Shown here in pieces: positions 1 to 6,900 of a DNA stretch of 9,900 nt. The notes beneath the pieces are model-generated. The model saw only the letters and a program-made list of their open reading frames with translations, did no database searches and was not told where the DNA came from. Position 1 is the first letter of the stretch; each line of letters opens with the position of its first letter. Position numbers and translations under genes: made by a program. The stretch is from an uncultured Clostridia bacterium (GTDB taxonomy: Bacteria > Bacillota_A > Clostridia > TANB77 > CAG-508), in assembly GCA_947369305.1 (NCBI GenBank), contig CANBLA010000029.1, forward strand, positions 1 through 9,900, written 5' to 3'.

Positions 1-91
1 ATATACTTTCATTTATGCTTTCCAAATTTCCATTTATAAAAGAAAACACAACCGAAATTATAATAAAAAAACACCATATTGTATTAATCAT
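1..91 (-). CDS. spmA: N-terminus of spore maturation protein A-like protein (partial, runs off left edge)
   Basis: Reading the minus strand from the ATG at 91 gives 30 stop-free codons to the window edge, beginning MINTIWCFFIIISVVFSF and then INGNLES. This matches the usual SpmA start: Met-(Ile/Val)-Asn, a Trp at about residue 6, one hydrophobic helix, then an N-G-(x)-(L/I) turn. An AGAGGT ribosome site sits about 5 bases upstream. SpmA is a membrane protein of the nucleoside-recognition (Gate) domain family. It works with SpmB in spore-core dehydration and maturation in the mother cell, and spmB would be expected further left. Only the first membrane segment is visible, so the family call rests on a short N-terminal match; another membrane protein with a similar start is possible. 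Confidence 0.65.
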   Translation of the reverse strand, partial: MINTIWCFFIIISVVFSFINGNLESINESI

Positions 92-108
92 ATTTTACCT
101 CTTTATTC

Positions 109-137
109 ATTATATAAATACTTAAAAATTTTTATGA
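109..137 (-). promoter_or_regulatory. Possible sigma-E-type promoter for the spmA-like gene
   Basis: On the minus strand, TCATA (133-137) lies 16 bases before TATATAAT (109-116). This resembles the mother-cell sigma-E pattern ATA-N16-CATACAAT, with 6 of 8 positions matching in the -10 element. As a sigma-A promoter it would have TATAAT but a poor -35 (TCATAA at 17 bp). The match to a sporulation sigma is an inference helped by the gene identity, and the background is very A/T-rich. Confidence 0.35.
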
Positions 138-177
138 TTTTTTTGTGAAGTTTTTTTAAAATTTTATAGAAAATCTA

Positions 178-206
178 TTTACATTTTACAAATTTTATTT
201 TATAAT
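178..206 (+). promoter_or_regulatory. Sigma-A promoter of the 116-codon orphan gene
   Basis: TTTACA (178-183) and TATAAT (201-206) are separated by 17 bases. This near-consensus vegetative promoter would start transcription near 213, leaving a 5' leader of about 30 bases before the ATG at 243. Confidence 0.75.
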
Positions 207-242
207 AGCTTATATAATTTCTATTTACCAAAGGAGGTTTTT

Positions 243-593
243 ATGGCTACATTAAAAGAAAAACTAGATGCTCGTGTATTAAAATTGCAAGAAAGACAAA
301 TGATTGAAGGTGCAAAAAATTTTTGGAACGAACTTAAAAATATATTTTTAAACACTTCAACAGAACTTTTAAATACAGAAAATGGTTACACAATTGAAGT
401 CGTTATCAAAAAAGATAGTAATGGTTCTGTTTTATATTTATTACCTTCTGATTCAAATTATTACGAATTTAACACTTCTTGTAGTGCACAATCTGTCAAA
501 TTTGCTTGTGACAATTTTGCAAAATCAGAAGGTATTACGGTTCGTTTTGAAAAGAAAAATTATTATTCTTTTAAATTTACTTATAAATTATAA
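243..593 (+). CDS. Hypothetical 116-residue soluble protein, family not recognised
   Basis: The ATG at 243 is set by an unusually strong ribosome site, AAGGAGG at 231-237, with 5 bases of spacing. The gene has a near-consensus promoter and a clean terminator, so it is a stand-alone transcription unit likely to be well expressed. I see no signal peptide or membrane segment. Residues 1-40 are charged and probably helical, rich in Lys, Glu and Leu, with a Trp at 28. From about residue 46 onward, alternating hydrophobic stretches such as YTIEVVIKK, VLYLLP and YYSFKFTYKL suggest a beta-rich domain, with one likely helix around residues 82-93. Two Cys (80 and 89) show no metal-binding spacing. Composition resembles the neighbouring genes, so recent transfer is not indicated. 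In Bacillus the position beside rsmI is taken by abrB, but this protein does not look like AbrB. Function unknown. Confidence 0.8.
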   Translation: MATLKEKLDARVLKLQERQMIEGAKNFWNELKNIFLNTSTELLNTENGYTIEVVIKKDSNGSVLYLLPSDSNYYEFNTSCSAQSVKFACDNFAKSEGITVRFEKKNYYSFKFTYKL

Positions 594-618
594 AAAGTGA
601 GAAAAACTCACTTTTTTT
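592..618. terminator. Bidirectional terminator between the orphan gene and rsmI
   Basis: AAAAAGTGAG (592-601) pairs with CTCACTTTTT (607-616) around a 5-base A loop. A T-run follows on the plus strand, and the left-hand A-run gives a U-run on the minus strand. The two converging genes stop at 593 and 622, so the one hairpin can end both transcripts. Confidence 0.85.
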
Positions 619-621
619 AAT

Positions 622-1455
622 TTATTTTTCCAGAAAATTCTGATAAATTTCATTCTTATTCATACCTCTATCTTTCGCAATTTGTTTAATAATGTCTTTT
701 TTTGATAATCCTTGATTTTCATAAAATTTATACTGTTCCTCCAAAGTCATTTGATTTATTCTTTTAATTTCCACATCTTTTTTTGATTCAGAATTTCCAT
801 CCACAATTATGACAAATTCCCCTTTTGGTGTGTCTATATTTTCCAAAATATCAGATAAGTTTCCTCGAATAAATTCCTCATGCATTTTTGTAAGTTCACG
901 TGCTAAAACAATCTCTCGATCACCAAAAATCTGCAACATTTCTTCTAAAGTATTTTTTAATTTATGTGGTGCTTCATAAAAAATTAACGTTTTGGTTTCA
1001 TATTTTAATTCTTCTAATTTTTCTCTTCGCTCTTTTTTCACAGCTGATAAAAATCCTAAGAAACAAAATTCTCTTGTTGTAATTCCAGAACAAATCAAAG
1101 CATTAACCAATGCACATGCTCCCGGAATTGGTACTACTTCAATATTTGCTTGTATACAACATTTCACAATTTGTTCACCCGGATCTGAAATTCCCGGTGT
1201 TCCTGCGTCAGAAACAATGGCTATATTTTTTCCAATTTTTAACTTTTCCACAAGTTCCGCACTTCTTGTGGATTCGTTTTGTTTATAATAACTAATTAGC
1301 GGTTTCGAAATTTCAAAATGATTTAATAATTTAAGCGTATGCCTTGTGTCCTCTGCAGCAATCAAATCCACTTCTTTCAAAATGCGTAAAGCTCTAAGTG
1401 TTATGTCTTCTAAATTTCCAATTGGTGTTGCCACTAAATATAATTTTCCTTGCAT
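622..1455 (-). CDS. rsmI: 16S rRNA (cytidine1402-2'-O)-methyltransferase RsmI
   Basis: A 277-residue protein of the tetrapyrrole-methylase (class III SAM methyltransferase) fold, at the usual RsmI length. RsmI methylates the 2'-OH of C1402 in the 16S rRNA decoding centre, alongside RsmH at the base. Family signatures seen: VATPIGNLEDIT near residues 8-19, AEDTRHT at 34-40, the glycine-rich VSDAGTPGISDPG at 81-93, FYEAPHK at 159-165 and RELTK at 186-190. Residues 230-277 are a short charged helical tail that fits the family's C-terminal HTH-like segment. The ATG at 1455 follows a GGGAGGA ribosome site (1463-1469) with 7 bases of spacing. The start lies inside the 3' end of the upstream methyltransferase gene (22-base overlap), so the two are co-transcribed and probably translationally coupled. 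This is the same order as yabB-rsmI in Bacillus, without an intervening yazA. Confidence 0.97.
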   Translation of the reverse strand: MQGKLYLVATPIGNLEDITLRALRILKEVDLIAAEDTRHTLKLLNHFEISKPLISYYKQNESTRSAELVEKLKIGKNIAIVSDAGTPGISDPGEQIVKCCIQANIEVVPIPGACALVNALICSGITTREFCFLGFLSAVKKERREKLEELKYETKTLIFYEAPHKLKNTLEEMLQIFGDREIVLARELTKMHEEFIRGNLSDILENIDTPKGEFVIIVDGNSESKKDVEIKRINQMTLEEQYKFYENQGLSKKDIIKQIAKDRGMNKNEIYQNFLEK

Positions 1456-2195
1456 GATGTATTCCTCCCATAAATTTTATTAATTTCCTCCGTATAATTC
1501 CCTTCTTCATCAAAAATCACAAGTGGCTTGTCTATTTTTAAAAATGGATTCGCATATTTTACTGCTTTTACCAATATTAAATGAGGTTTTTCATTTTGCC
1601 TTGAATGCACAAATCTGACATTTTTCGGTTCCAAACGATATTTTCGCAAAATACACATAATATCTACAAGCCTTTCTGCTCGATGCACCATATAAAATTC
1701 ACCTCTATCTTTTAACAATTCGGCGCTTTTTTTAACAATATCCTCTAAGGTACATTTTACTTCATGTCTTGAAATACTTTGCTTTTCATTCTCATTTCGA
1801 ACACCAGTATTTACCTCTTTATAAGGAGGATTTGTGACAATACTATCCATTGAATTTGGCTTTAAACAATCAAAAATTTGATTAACATCACAATTTATAA
1901 TTTCAAATTTGCCTTCCAAATGGTTCAATTCCACACTTCTTCTAGCCATTTCAGCAACTTCTTTTTGAATTTCCACACCATAAATTTTCTGCAAATTCGT
2001 TTTTGCACACAATAATAATCCCACAATTCCCGTTCCAGTTCCAATATCCACAACTACACTATTGGGCTTTATCTCCTTTGAAAAATCCGCAAGAAGCACA
2101 CTATCCACACCAAAACAAAATCCATTTTTATTTTGAATTAATTTCAAATCTTTATATTGTAAATCATCTATTCTTTCATTTTCTTTTAACTTCAT
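1434..2195 (-). CDS. TrmN6/YabB-like N6-adenine methyltransferase
   Basis: A 253-residue class I SAM-dependent methyltransferase. The cofactor loop DIGTGTGIVGL is at residues 50-60, an acidic motif II residue sits in GVEIQ at 73-77, and the catalytic NPPY tetrad of N6-adenine or amino methyltransferases is at 122-125. The N-terminal part, about residues 15-40 (GFCFGVDSVLLADF), is typical of the TrmN6/YfiC group, whose E. coli member methylates A37 of tRNA-Val. Firmicute YabB proteins belong to this group, but the exact RNA target here is inferred. It is the first gene of an operon with rsmI, overlapping it by 22 bases. The ribosome site before the ATG at 2195 is weak (AGTAGAG), although the promoter is strong. 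The last 10 residues are likely unstructured and are encoded in the overlap. Confidence 0.92.
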   Translation of the reverse strand: MKLKENERIDDLQYKDLKLIQNKNGFCFGVDSVLLADFSKEIKPNSVVVDIGTGTGIVGLLLCAKTNLQKIYGVEIQKEVAEMARRSVELNHLEGKFEIINCDVNQIFDCLKPNSMDSIVTNPPYKEVNTGVRNENEKQSISRHEVKCTLEDIVKKSAELLKDRGEFYMVHRAERLVDIMCILRKYRLEPKNVRFVHSRQNEKPHLILVKAVKYANPFLKIDKPLVIFDEEGNYTEEINKIYGRNTSCKENYI

Positions 2196-2224
2196 TTCTC
2201 TACTTTCTTCTTATATAATATATT

Positions 2225-2253
2225 ATTATACTATATATCTTAAATAATTTCAA
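2225..2253 (-). promoter_or_regulatory. Sigma-A promoter of the trmN6-like/rsmI operon
   Basis: On the minus strand TTGAAA (2248-2253) and TATAAT (2225-2230) are 17 bases apart, about 30 bases upstream of the ATG at 2195. The -35 element abuts the terminator of the upstream gene, so the operon is insulated and independently transcribed. Confidence 0.8.
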
Positions 2254-2290
2254 TAAAAAAGCTACATTTCACAAAAGTATAGCTTTTTTA
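2254..2290 (-). terminator. Terminator of the GerMN gene
   Basis: TAAAAAAGCTA (2254-2264) pairs with TAGCTTTTTTA (2280-2290) around a 15-base loop. On the minus strand the stem ends in a U-run. It lies 20 bases past the stop codon of the gene ending at 2311. The A/T-rich stem has only two G-C pairs, so efficiency may be moderate. Confidence 0.7.
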
Positions 2291-2310
2291 TTGATTATTT
2301 AAATAACAAG

Positions 2311-2844
2311 TTATTTCATCTTTTGAATTTCTACTGAGAAGTCTAATCCTATTTCTTCAAATCCGTTTGTCTCTTTTCCATTAATCAAAATTTTAATTGA
2401 ATTTACTTCATTTAATTCTGTTACTGTATTTACAATTGAATACACACAATTTTTTCTCTCATTTTCATCACTTGAAGCATTATCAATAAATTCATTTGAA
2501 AAGTTAATTTGTAAACAATTTCCCATTAATTCGACCCCAAGTAACTTTGTTCCTTCTGGAATTGTTTTCTTCAAAAAATCACTTTGTGGACCTTCTACCA
2601 ACATATTTAATAATTCTGCATATGGATCCAATAGCAACTCTTTCGAATCAATTAATCGACTTTCCTTTTGTAATTCTTTATTTTCTGCATTTTGGAAATA
2701 CAACGTAATCATTGTTTTTCGCAAATCTACCTCTTCAATTTCAGTTTCTGGAACATATTCCACTTCAACATTTGTATTAAATAATAAAATTCCACATATT
2801 AGCACCGCTAATATTACTAAAATAATCACAATCCACTTTTTCAT
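2311..2844 (-). CDS. GerMN-domain protein, membrane-anchored (sporulation/germination)
   Basis: A 177-residue protein with one N-terminal hydrophobic anchor (about residues 4-22) and a predicted extracytoplasmic domain. Cys17 in LAVLICG is not in a proper lipobox (Ile at -1), so a transmembrane anchor fits better than a lipoprotein. Residues 45-150 carry the GerMN pattern: TLYFQNAENKEL near 47-58, then DPYAELLNMLVEGPQ, then IPEGTKLLGVELMGNCLQINFSNEF split around 100-118, and a final ILINGKET strand near 152-159. GerMN modules occur in Bacillus GerM and in many clostridial lipoproteins linked to cortex synthesis and germination. GerM itself has two copies and is longer, so this single-domain protein is a relative rather than a clear orthologue. 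The ATG at 2844 follows an AAAGGATG ribosome site. The gene is single and divergent from the hemolysin III gene. Confidence 0.88.
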   Translation of the reverse strand: MKKWIVIILVILAVLICGILLFNTNVEVEYVPETEIEEVDLRKTMITLYFQNAENKELQKESRLIDSKELLLDPYAELLNMLVEGPQSDFLKKTIPEGTKLLGVELMGNCLQINFSNEFIDNASSDENERKNCVYSIVNTVTELNEVNSIKILINGKETNGFEEIGLDFSVEIQKMK

Positions 2845-2867
2845 AATTAGCCCATCCTTTCTTGCTA

Positions 2868-2896
2868 ATAATATTCAAAGTCTGTACCATTTATGC
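2868..2896 (-). promoter_or_regulatory. Possible sporulation-sigma promoter of the GerMN gene
   Basis: No TTGACA/TATAAT pair with correct spacing is visible upstream of 2844. On the minus strand GCATA (2892-2896) is followed after 16 bases by AATATTAT (2868-2875). The -35 matches forespore sigma-F/G (GHATA) and also contains the sigma-E ATA. The -10 is a partial match to either CATAHTA or CATACAAT. This is a weak, inference-led call. Confidence 0.3.
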
Positions 2897-2970
2897 TAGT
2901 CAATTTTATTACGAATTTTGTCGAATATAGTTTTTAAAACCATATGATATGTTTTTTTATATTATTTGTA

Positions 2971-2999
2971 TTGACAAATCCGTAAAAATATACTATTAT
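2971..2999 (+). promoter_or_regulatory. Sigma-A promoter of the hemolysin III gene
   Basis: A perfect TTGACA (2971-2976) is followed after 17 bases by TATTAT (2994-2999). The start codon at 3034 is 34 bases downstream, with AAAGGA (3022-3027) as ribosome site and 6 T bases of spacing. Confidence 0.8.
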
Positions 3000-3033
3000 A
3001 TAAGAAACAAATAAAACATAGAAAGGATTTTTT

Positions 3034-3693
3034 ATGGCAAAAGTTAGAGATTTTACAAGTGGTTTAACACACTGTATCGGTGCTGTAATGGCACTTGCTG
3101 GAATGGTCGTTTTAATCGTATTTGCATCCATTTGGGGAGATGGTTATGATGTAGTATCTTTTACCATCTTTGGAATTGGATTATTTTTATTATATTTATT
3201 TAGCACACTTTATCATTGGCTAAATATCAGTCAAAAAGGTATTAATGTATTTCGAAAATTTGACCATATTATGATTTATATTTTAATTGCCTCAAGCTAT
3301 ACACCCATTTGTCTTGGTCCATTACGCGGTCCTTGGGGATGGAGTATTTTCGGAATTTTATGGGGATTTGCCATTTTAGGAACGATTTTTTCATCCATTT
3401 GGATAAAAGCTCCTCGTGCTTTAACAACAAGTATCTACTTAATCATGGGATGGATGGGTATTGTGGCTATCTATCCGATTGTGACAACTTTAAAAGATGC
3501 AAATTTATTAAATGGCATTTGGTGGCTTGTGGCTTGTGGTATTTTTTATACCATTGGTGGAATTATTTATTGGTTAAAACTACCAAAAACCAAATGGAAA
3601 GACTTTGGTTTTCATGAAATTTTTCATATATTTGTTATGCTTGGAAGCGCGAGTCATTATTGGTTTATTTTGAGATATGTTTTGAAGATGTAA
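3034..3693 (+). CDS. Hemolysin III family (YqfA/PAQR-type) integral membrane protein
   Basis: A 219-residue, seven-helix membrane protein, at the family's usual length. The bacterial hemolysin III proteins belong to the PAQR superfamily with adiponectin receptors. Their conserved zinc-site pattern is visible: S-x3-H at residues 57-61 (STLYH), an Asp at 77 in FDHIMIY, and H-x3-H at 194-198 (HEIFH). A further His208 is in the last helix. Hydrophobic segments fall near 12-32, 42-60, 77-93, 101-121, 128-148, 160-180 and 196-215. PAQR proteins are proposed zinc-dependent membrane lipid hydrolases or sensors. The name hemolysin comes from expression of the Bacillus cereus protein and does not establish a toxin role here. 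The gene is monocistronic, with its own strong promoter, divergent from the GerMN gene. Confidence 0.95.
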   Translation: MAKVRDFTSGLTHCIGAVMALAGMVVLIVFASIWGDGYDVVSFTIFGIGLFLLYLFSTLYHWLNISQKGINVFRKFDHIMIYILIASSYTPICLGPLRGPWGWSIFGILWGFAILGTIFSSIWIKAPRALTTSIYLIMGWMGIVAIYPIVTTLKDANLLNGIWWLVACGIFYTIGGIIYWLKLPKTKWKDFGFHEIFHIFVMLGSASHYWFILRYVLKM

Positions 3694-3740
3694 AAAAAGG
3701 AGAGGAAGATTTCATTTAATTGAACAAAATCTTCCTCTTT
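3694..3740. terminator. Terminator-like hairpin downstream of hemolysin III, T-run on minus side
   Basis: AGAGGAAGATTT (3701-3712) pairs with AAATCTTCCTCT (3727-3738), a 12-bp stem with a 14-base loop, extendable by two G-T pairs. On the plus strand only TTT and then A bases follow, so it is a poor U-tailed terminator for the gene ending at 3693. On the minus strand the stem is followed by an uninterrupted run of seven T (3692-3698), the classical form. It may act on both strands or mainly on a minus-strand transcript. Confidence 0.65.
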
Positions 3741-3752
3741 AAAAATGCTTAA

Positions 3753-3866
3753 TTAGCTTAAAAATACAACCAACTCCAGATCACCTACTTTATATCTAGA
3801 AACCGAATTTCTCCAACTTTCCCCATATTTCTTTAAATTTACCAATTGACAAATTGCGACAAACAT
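3753..3866 (-). CDS. Possible 37-codon minus-strand ORF or gene remnant
   Basis: ATG at 3864-3866 to TAA at 3753-3755 encodes 37 residues beginning MFVAICQLVNLKKYG, with ESWRNSVSRYKVGDLE in the middle and a VVFLS end. The composition is protein-like: Trp, several charged residues and few of the Lys/Ile/Asn repeats typical of random frames in this DNA. Bases 3768-3824 contain 23 G+C of 57, well above surrounding intergenic DNA. A minus-facing U-tailed hairpin lies just downstream (3694-3740). Against a live gene: there is no ribosome site before the ATG, an in-frame stop lies five codons upstream, and TATAAT (3865-3870) overlaps the start with no good -35. It overlaps the promoter of the large plus-strand gene. 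It could be a leaderless micro-ORF, the 3' remnant of a longer gene, or part of a repeated intergenic element. I do not recognise the family. Confidence 0.3.
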   Translation of the reverse strand: MFVAICQLVNLKKYGESWRNSVSRYKVGDLELVVFLS

Positions 3867-3874
3867 TATAAGAT
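3846..3874 (+). promoter_or_regulatory. Probable sigma-A promoter of the activase/dehydratase fusion gene
   Basis: A perfect TTGACA (3846-3851) is followed after 17 bases by TAAGAT (3869-3874), which matches the -10 consensus at 4 of 6 positions including the key T-A at the start and T at the end. The leader to the ATG at 3925 is about 45 bases. Confidence 0.6.
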
Positions 3875-3910
3875 ATAGTTATGTAAAAAGGTTTTTTATA
3901 TATATTTAAA

Positions 3911-3918
3911 AGAAGGTG
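3911..3918 (+). promoter_or_regulatory. Ribosome binding site deciding the start of the 1440-residue gene
   Basis: AGAAGGTG lies 6 bases before the ATG at 3925. An in-frame GTG at 3916 would extend the protein by three residues, but it sits inside this ribosome site and lacks one of its own, so the ATG is the better start. Confidence 0.8.
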
Positions 3919-3924
3919 TACAAA

Positions 3925-6900
3925 ATGAAAAACAAATTACACGTTGGTCTTGACATTGGTTCTACAACAATCAAAATAATGGTATTAGAAGAAAACCTAA
4001 AACCATTATATTCGAGCTATACAAGACATTTTTCAGATACAAAAAAAACACTATCTGAAGTATTATTAAAATTTATAAAAGATTATCCAAATGCTGAATT
4101 TACAATATCTCTTACTGGTTCTGGTGCTCTGGAAATTTCGCGTTTATTAAATATCGCTTTTGTTCAAGAAGTAATTGCTTGTAAAAAAGCTGTAGAAAAT
4201 TTGATTCCAGAAACAGATGTAGTAATTGAACTTGGCGGTGAAGATGCAAAAATTATCTATTTTGATAAATTTATTGAACAACGTATGAATGGAACTTGTG
4301 CTGGTGGGACAGGTGCATTTTTGGACCAAATGGCATCTTTACTAAATACTGATACAGCTGGTTTGAATGAACTTGCCAAAGGCTATCAAACTATTTATCC
4401 AATTGCGTCACGTTGTGGCGTTTTCGCCAAAACTGATATTCAGCCTTTGATTAATGAAGGTGCTGCTAAAGAAGATATTGCGGTTTCTATTTTTCAAGCA
4501 GTTGTCAATCAAACAATTTCTGGACTTGCTTGTGGTAGACCTATTCGTGGAAAAGTTGCGTTTTTAGGGGGACCACTTAGTTACTTACCTGAACTTCGTA
4601 GACGTTTTATTGAGACACTTAATTTGAAAAACGATGAAATCATTGTTCCAGAAAATGCTCATTTGTTAGTTGCAACAGGAGCTGCTTTATCTTCTTTGGA
4701 AACAGAATTGATTTCTACTAAAATATTAGAGACTAATTTAAAAAATTTTGAAAAAGCTAACTATACCGAAAGTAAGCCTTTGCCAGCTTTGTTTGAAACC
4801 AAACAAGATTATGAAAATTTTAAACAAAGACATGCAAAACATACAGTCAACCAAGTTTCTTTAGAAAATTTTTCTGGAAATTGCTATCTTGGCATTGATG
4901 CTGGTTCTACAACGACCAAATTGGTGTTAATTAATGAAGAAAACGAAATTCTATATTCTTTGTATCATAATAACAATGGAAACCCACTTACTTCTGTAAT
5001 TGAAATGCTAAAAGAAATGTACAAAGTTTTACCAGAAACTGCTAAATTACGCTTTAGTGGAGTTACTGGTTATGGTGAAAAATTAATTCAAACTGGCTTA
5101 AATATTGATTTAAATGAAATCGAAACAATTGCTCATTATACTGCTGCTAAAGAATTTGAGCCAGAAGTGTCTAGTATTATTGATATTGGTGGACAAGATA
5201 TGAAATACATAAAAATCAAAAATAATACTATTGATAATATTATGCTGAATGAAGCTTGTTCATCTGGCTGTGGTTCTTTCTTGGAAACATTCGCTAAAAG
5301 TCTGGGGATTACGATTGAAGAATTTGTTAAAGAAGCTTTAAATTCTAAAGCACCAGTGGATTTGGGTTCGCGTTGTACAGTATTTATGAATTCGAAAATC
5401 AAACAGGCTCAAAAAGAAGGCGCATCAGTTGGGGATATATCAAGCGGACTTTCGTATTCTATTATCAAAAATGCAATTCAGAAAGTGATGAAAGTTAGAG
5501 ATGTTAAAACTTTAGGAGAACATATTGTAGTACAAGGCGGAACATTTTATAACGATGCTGTACTTCGTAGCTTTGAAAGCATTGTTGGACGAGAAGTTAT
5601 TAGACCAAATATCGCTGGATTGATGGGCGCTTATGGAATGGCTCTTCTTGCCAAAGAACAATTCATTTCCAATATGGATATGGAATATCATTCCACTATT
5701 TTGAAGGCAGATGAATTAGATAAATTAAATATAGAAGTTACTCACACACGTTGTCAATCTTGCGAAAATCATTGTTTGCTTACAATTAATAAGTTTGATA
5801 ATGGAAAAAAATTTATCTCGGGAAACCGTTGTGAAAAAGGAAGTGGAGAACTTTCTAAAAAACAAATTTTGCCAAATCTTTATCAATATAAATATGAAAG
5901 ATTGTTTAATTATAAACCATTAGAAGAATCTGAAGCAAAACGTGGGACAATTGGTATTCCTAGAGTTTTAAATATGTATGAAGATTACCCATTTTGGTTT
6001 ACATTTTTGACAAATCTGGGCTTTCGTGTGCTTATTTCGGAAAAAAGTAATCGAAAAACATATGAAAAAGGAATGGAATCTATGCCTTCCGAATCGGTTT
6101 GTTATCCAGCAAAATTGGCTCATGGACATATTGAAAGTTTGATTGAACAAGGTATTAAAACAATATTTTATCCGTGTATTCCATATTCAAGAAAGGAACA
6201 TGAGGTAGCAGATAATCATTATAATTGTCCAATTGTAATTTCCTATTCAGAGGTAATTAAAAATAATATAGAACAATTGAAAAATATTAAATATTTAAAT
6301 CCTTTTTTGCCAATTGATAATACAAAAAATTTAGTGAAAATTATTTCATCTTTGGAAGAATTTAAGGAATATAAATTTAGCAAATCGGAACTAAAAATGG
6401 CTGCTGAAAAAGCAGAAATAGAGTATCAAAAATATAAACAAGATGTTCGAAATAAAGGAAATGAAGTTTTGCAATATATGAAAAAAAATGATTTGCGTGG
6501 AATCGTTTTGGCAGGACGTCCATATCATGTTGATCCAGAAATTAATCATGGCATTGACACTCTTATTACATCACTTGGTTTGTGTGTGTTGTCAGAAGAT
6601 AGTATTGAAAATCAAGGCAACATAAAGAAACCAATTCGTGTTGTAAATCAATGGGTTTATCATTCTAGATTATATGCTGCTGCTGATTTTGTTGGAAAAA
6701 ACGATAATTTGGAAATGATTCAACTAAATTCCTTCGGTTGCGGTGTTGATGCAGTTACGACAGATCAAGTTGAGGAAATTTTGAAAAGTTATGATAATAT
6801 GTATACACTTATCAAAATTGATGAGATTAATAATCTAGGTGCTATTCGTATTCGCGTTCGCTCGCTTTTAGCTAGTATGAATAAACGCATTGCGACAAAA

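Noticed and set aside
84..110. 8-codon upstream frame (ATG at 110, minus) overlapping the spmA-like start
   Set aside because: It overlaps the ribosome site, has none of its own and is expected by chance in such DNA.
992..1295. Plus-strand frames of 61-98 codons opposite rsmI
   Set aside because: They are antisense shadows of a well-conserved gene with no ribosome sites; the same holds for the frames opposite the trmN6-like gene (2003-2218) and the fusion gene (4147-4329, 5136-5402, 5968-6150, 7778-8017).
2934..3131. 65-codon minus-strand frame overlapping the hemolysin III start
   Set aside because: It is antisense to a clear gene and its promoter, lacks a ribosome site and has no family-like pattern.
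3309..3617. 102-codon frame inside hemolysin III in another plus frame
   Set aside because: The zinc-site motifs and seven-helix pattern all lie in the 3034-3693 frame; this one has no start signal.
3916..3924. In-frame GTG start giving a 1443-residue fusion protein
   Set aside because: The GTG lies inside the AGAAGGTG ribosome site that serves the ATG at 3925 and has no ribosome site of its own.
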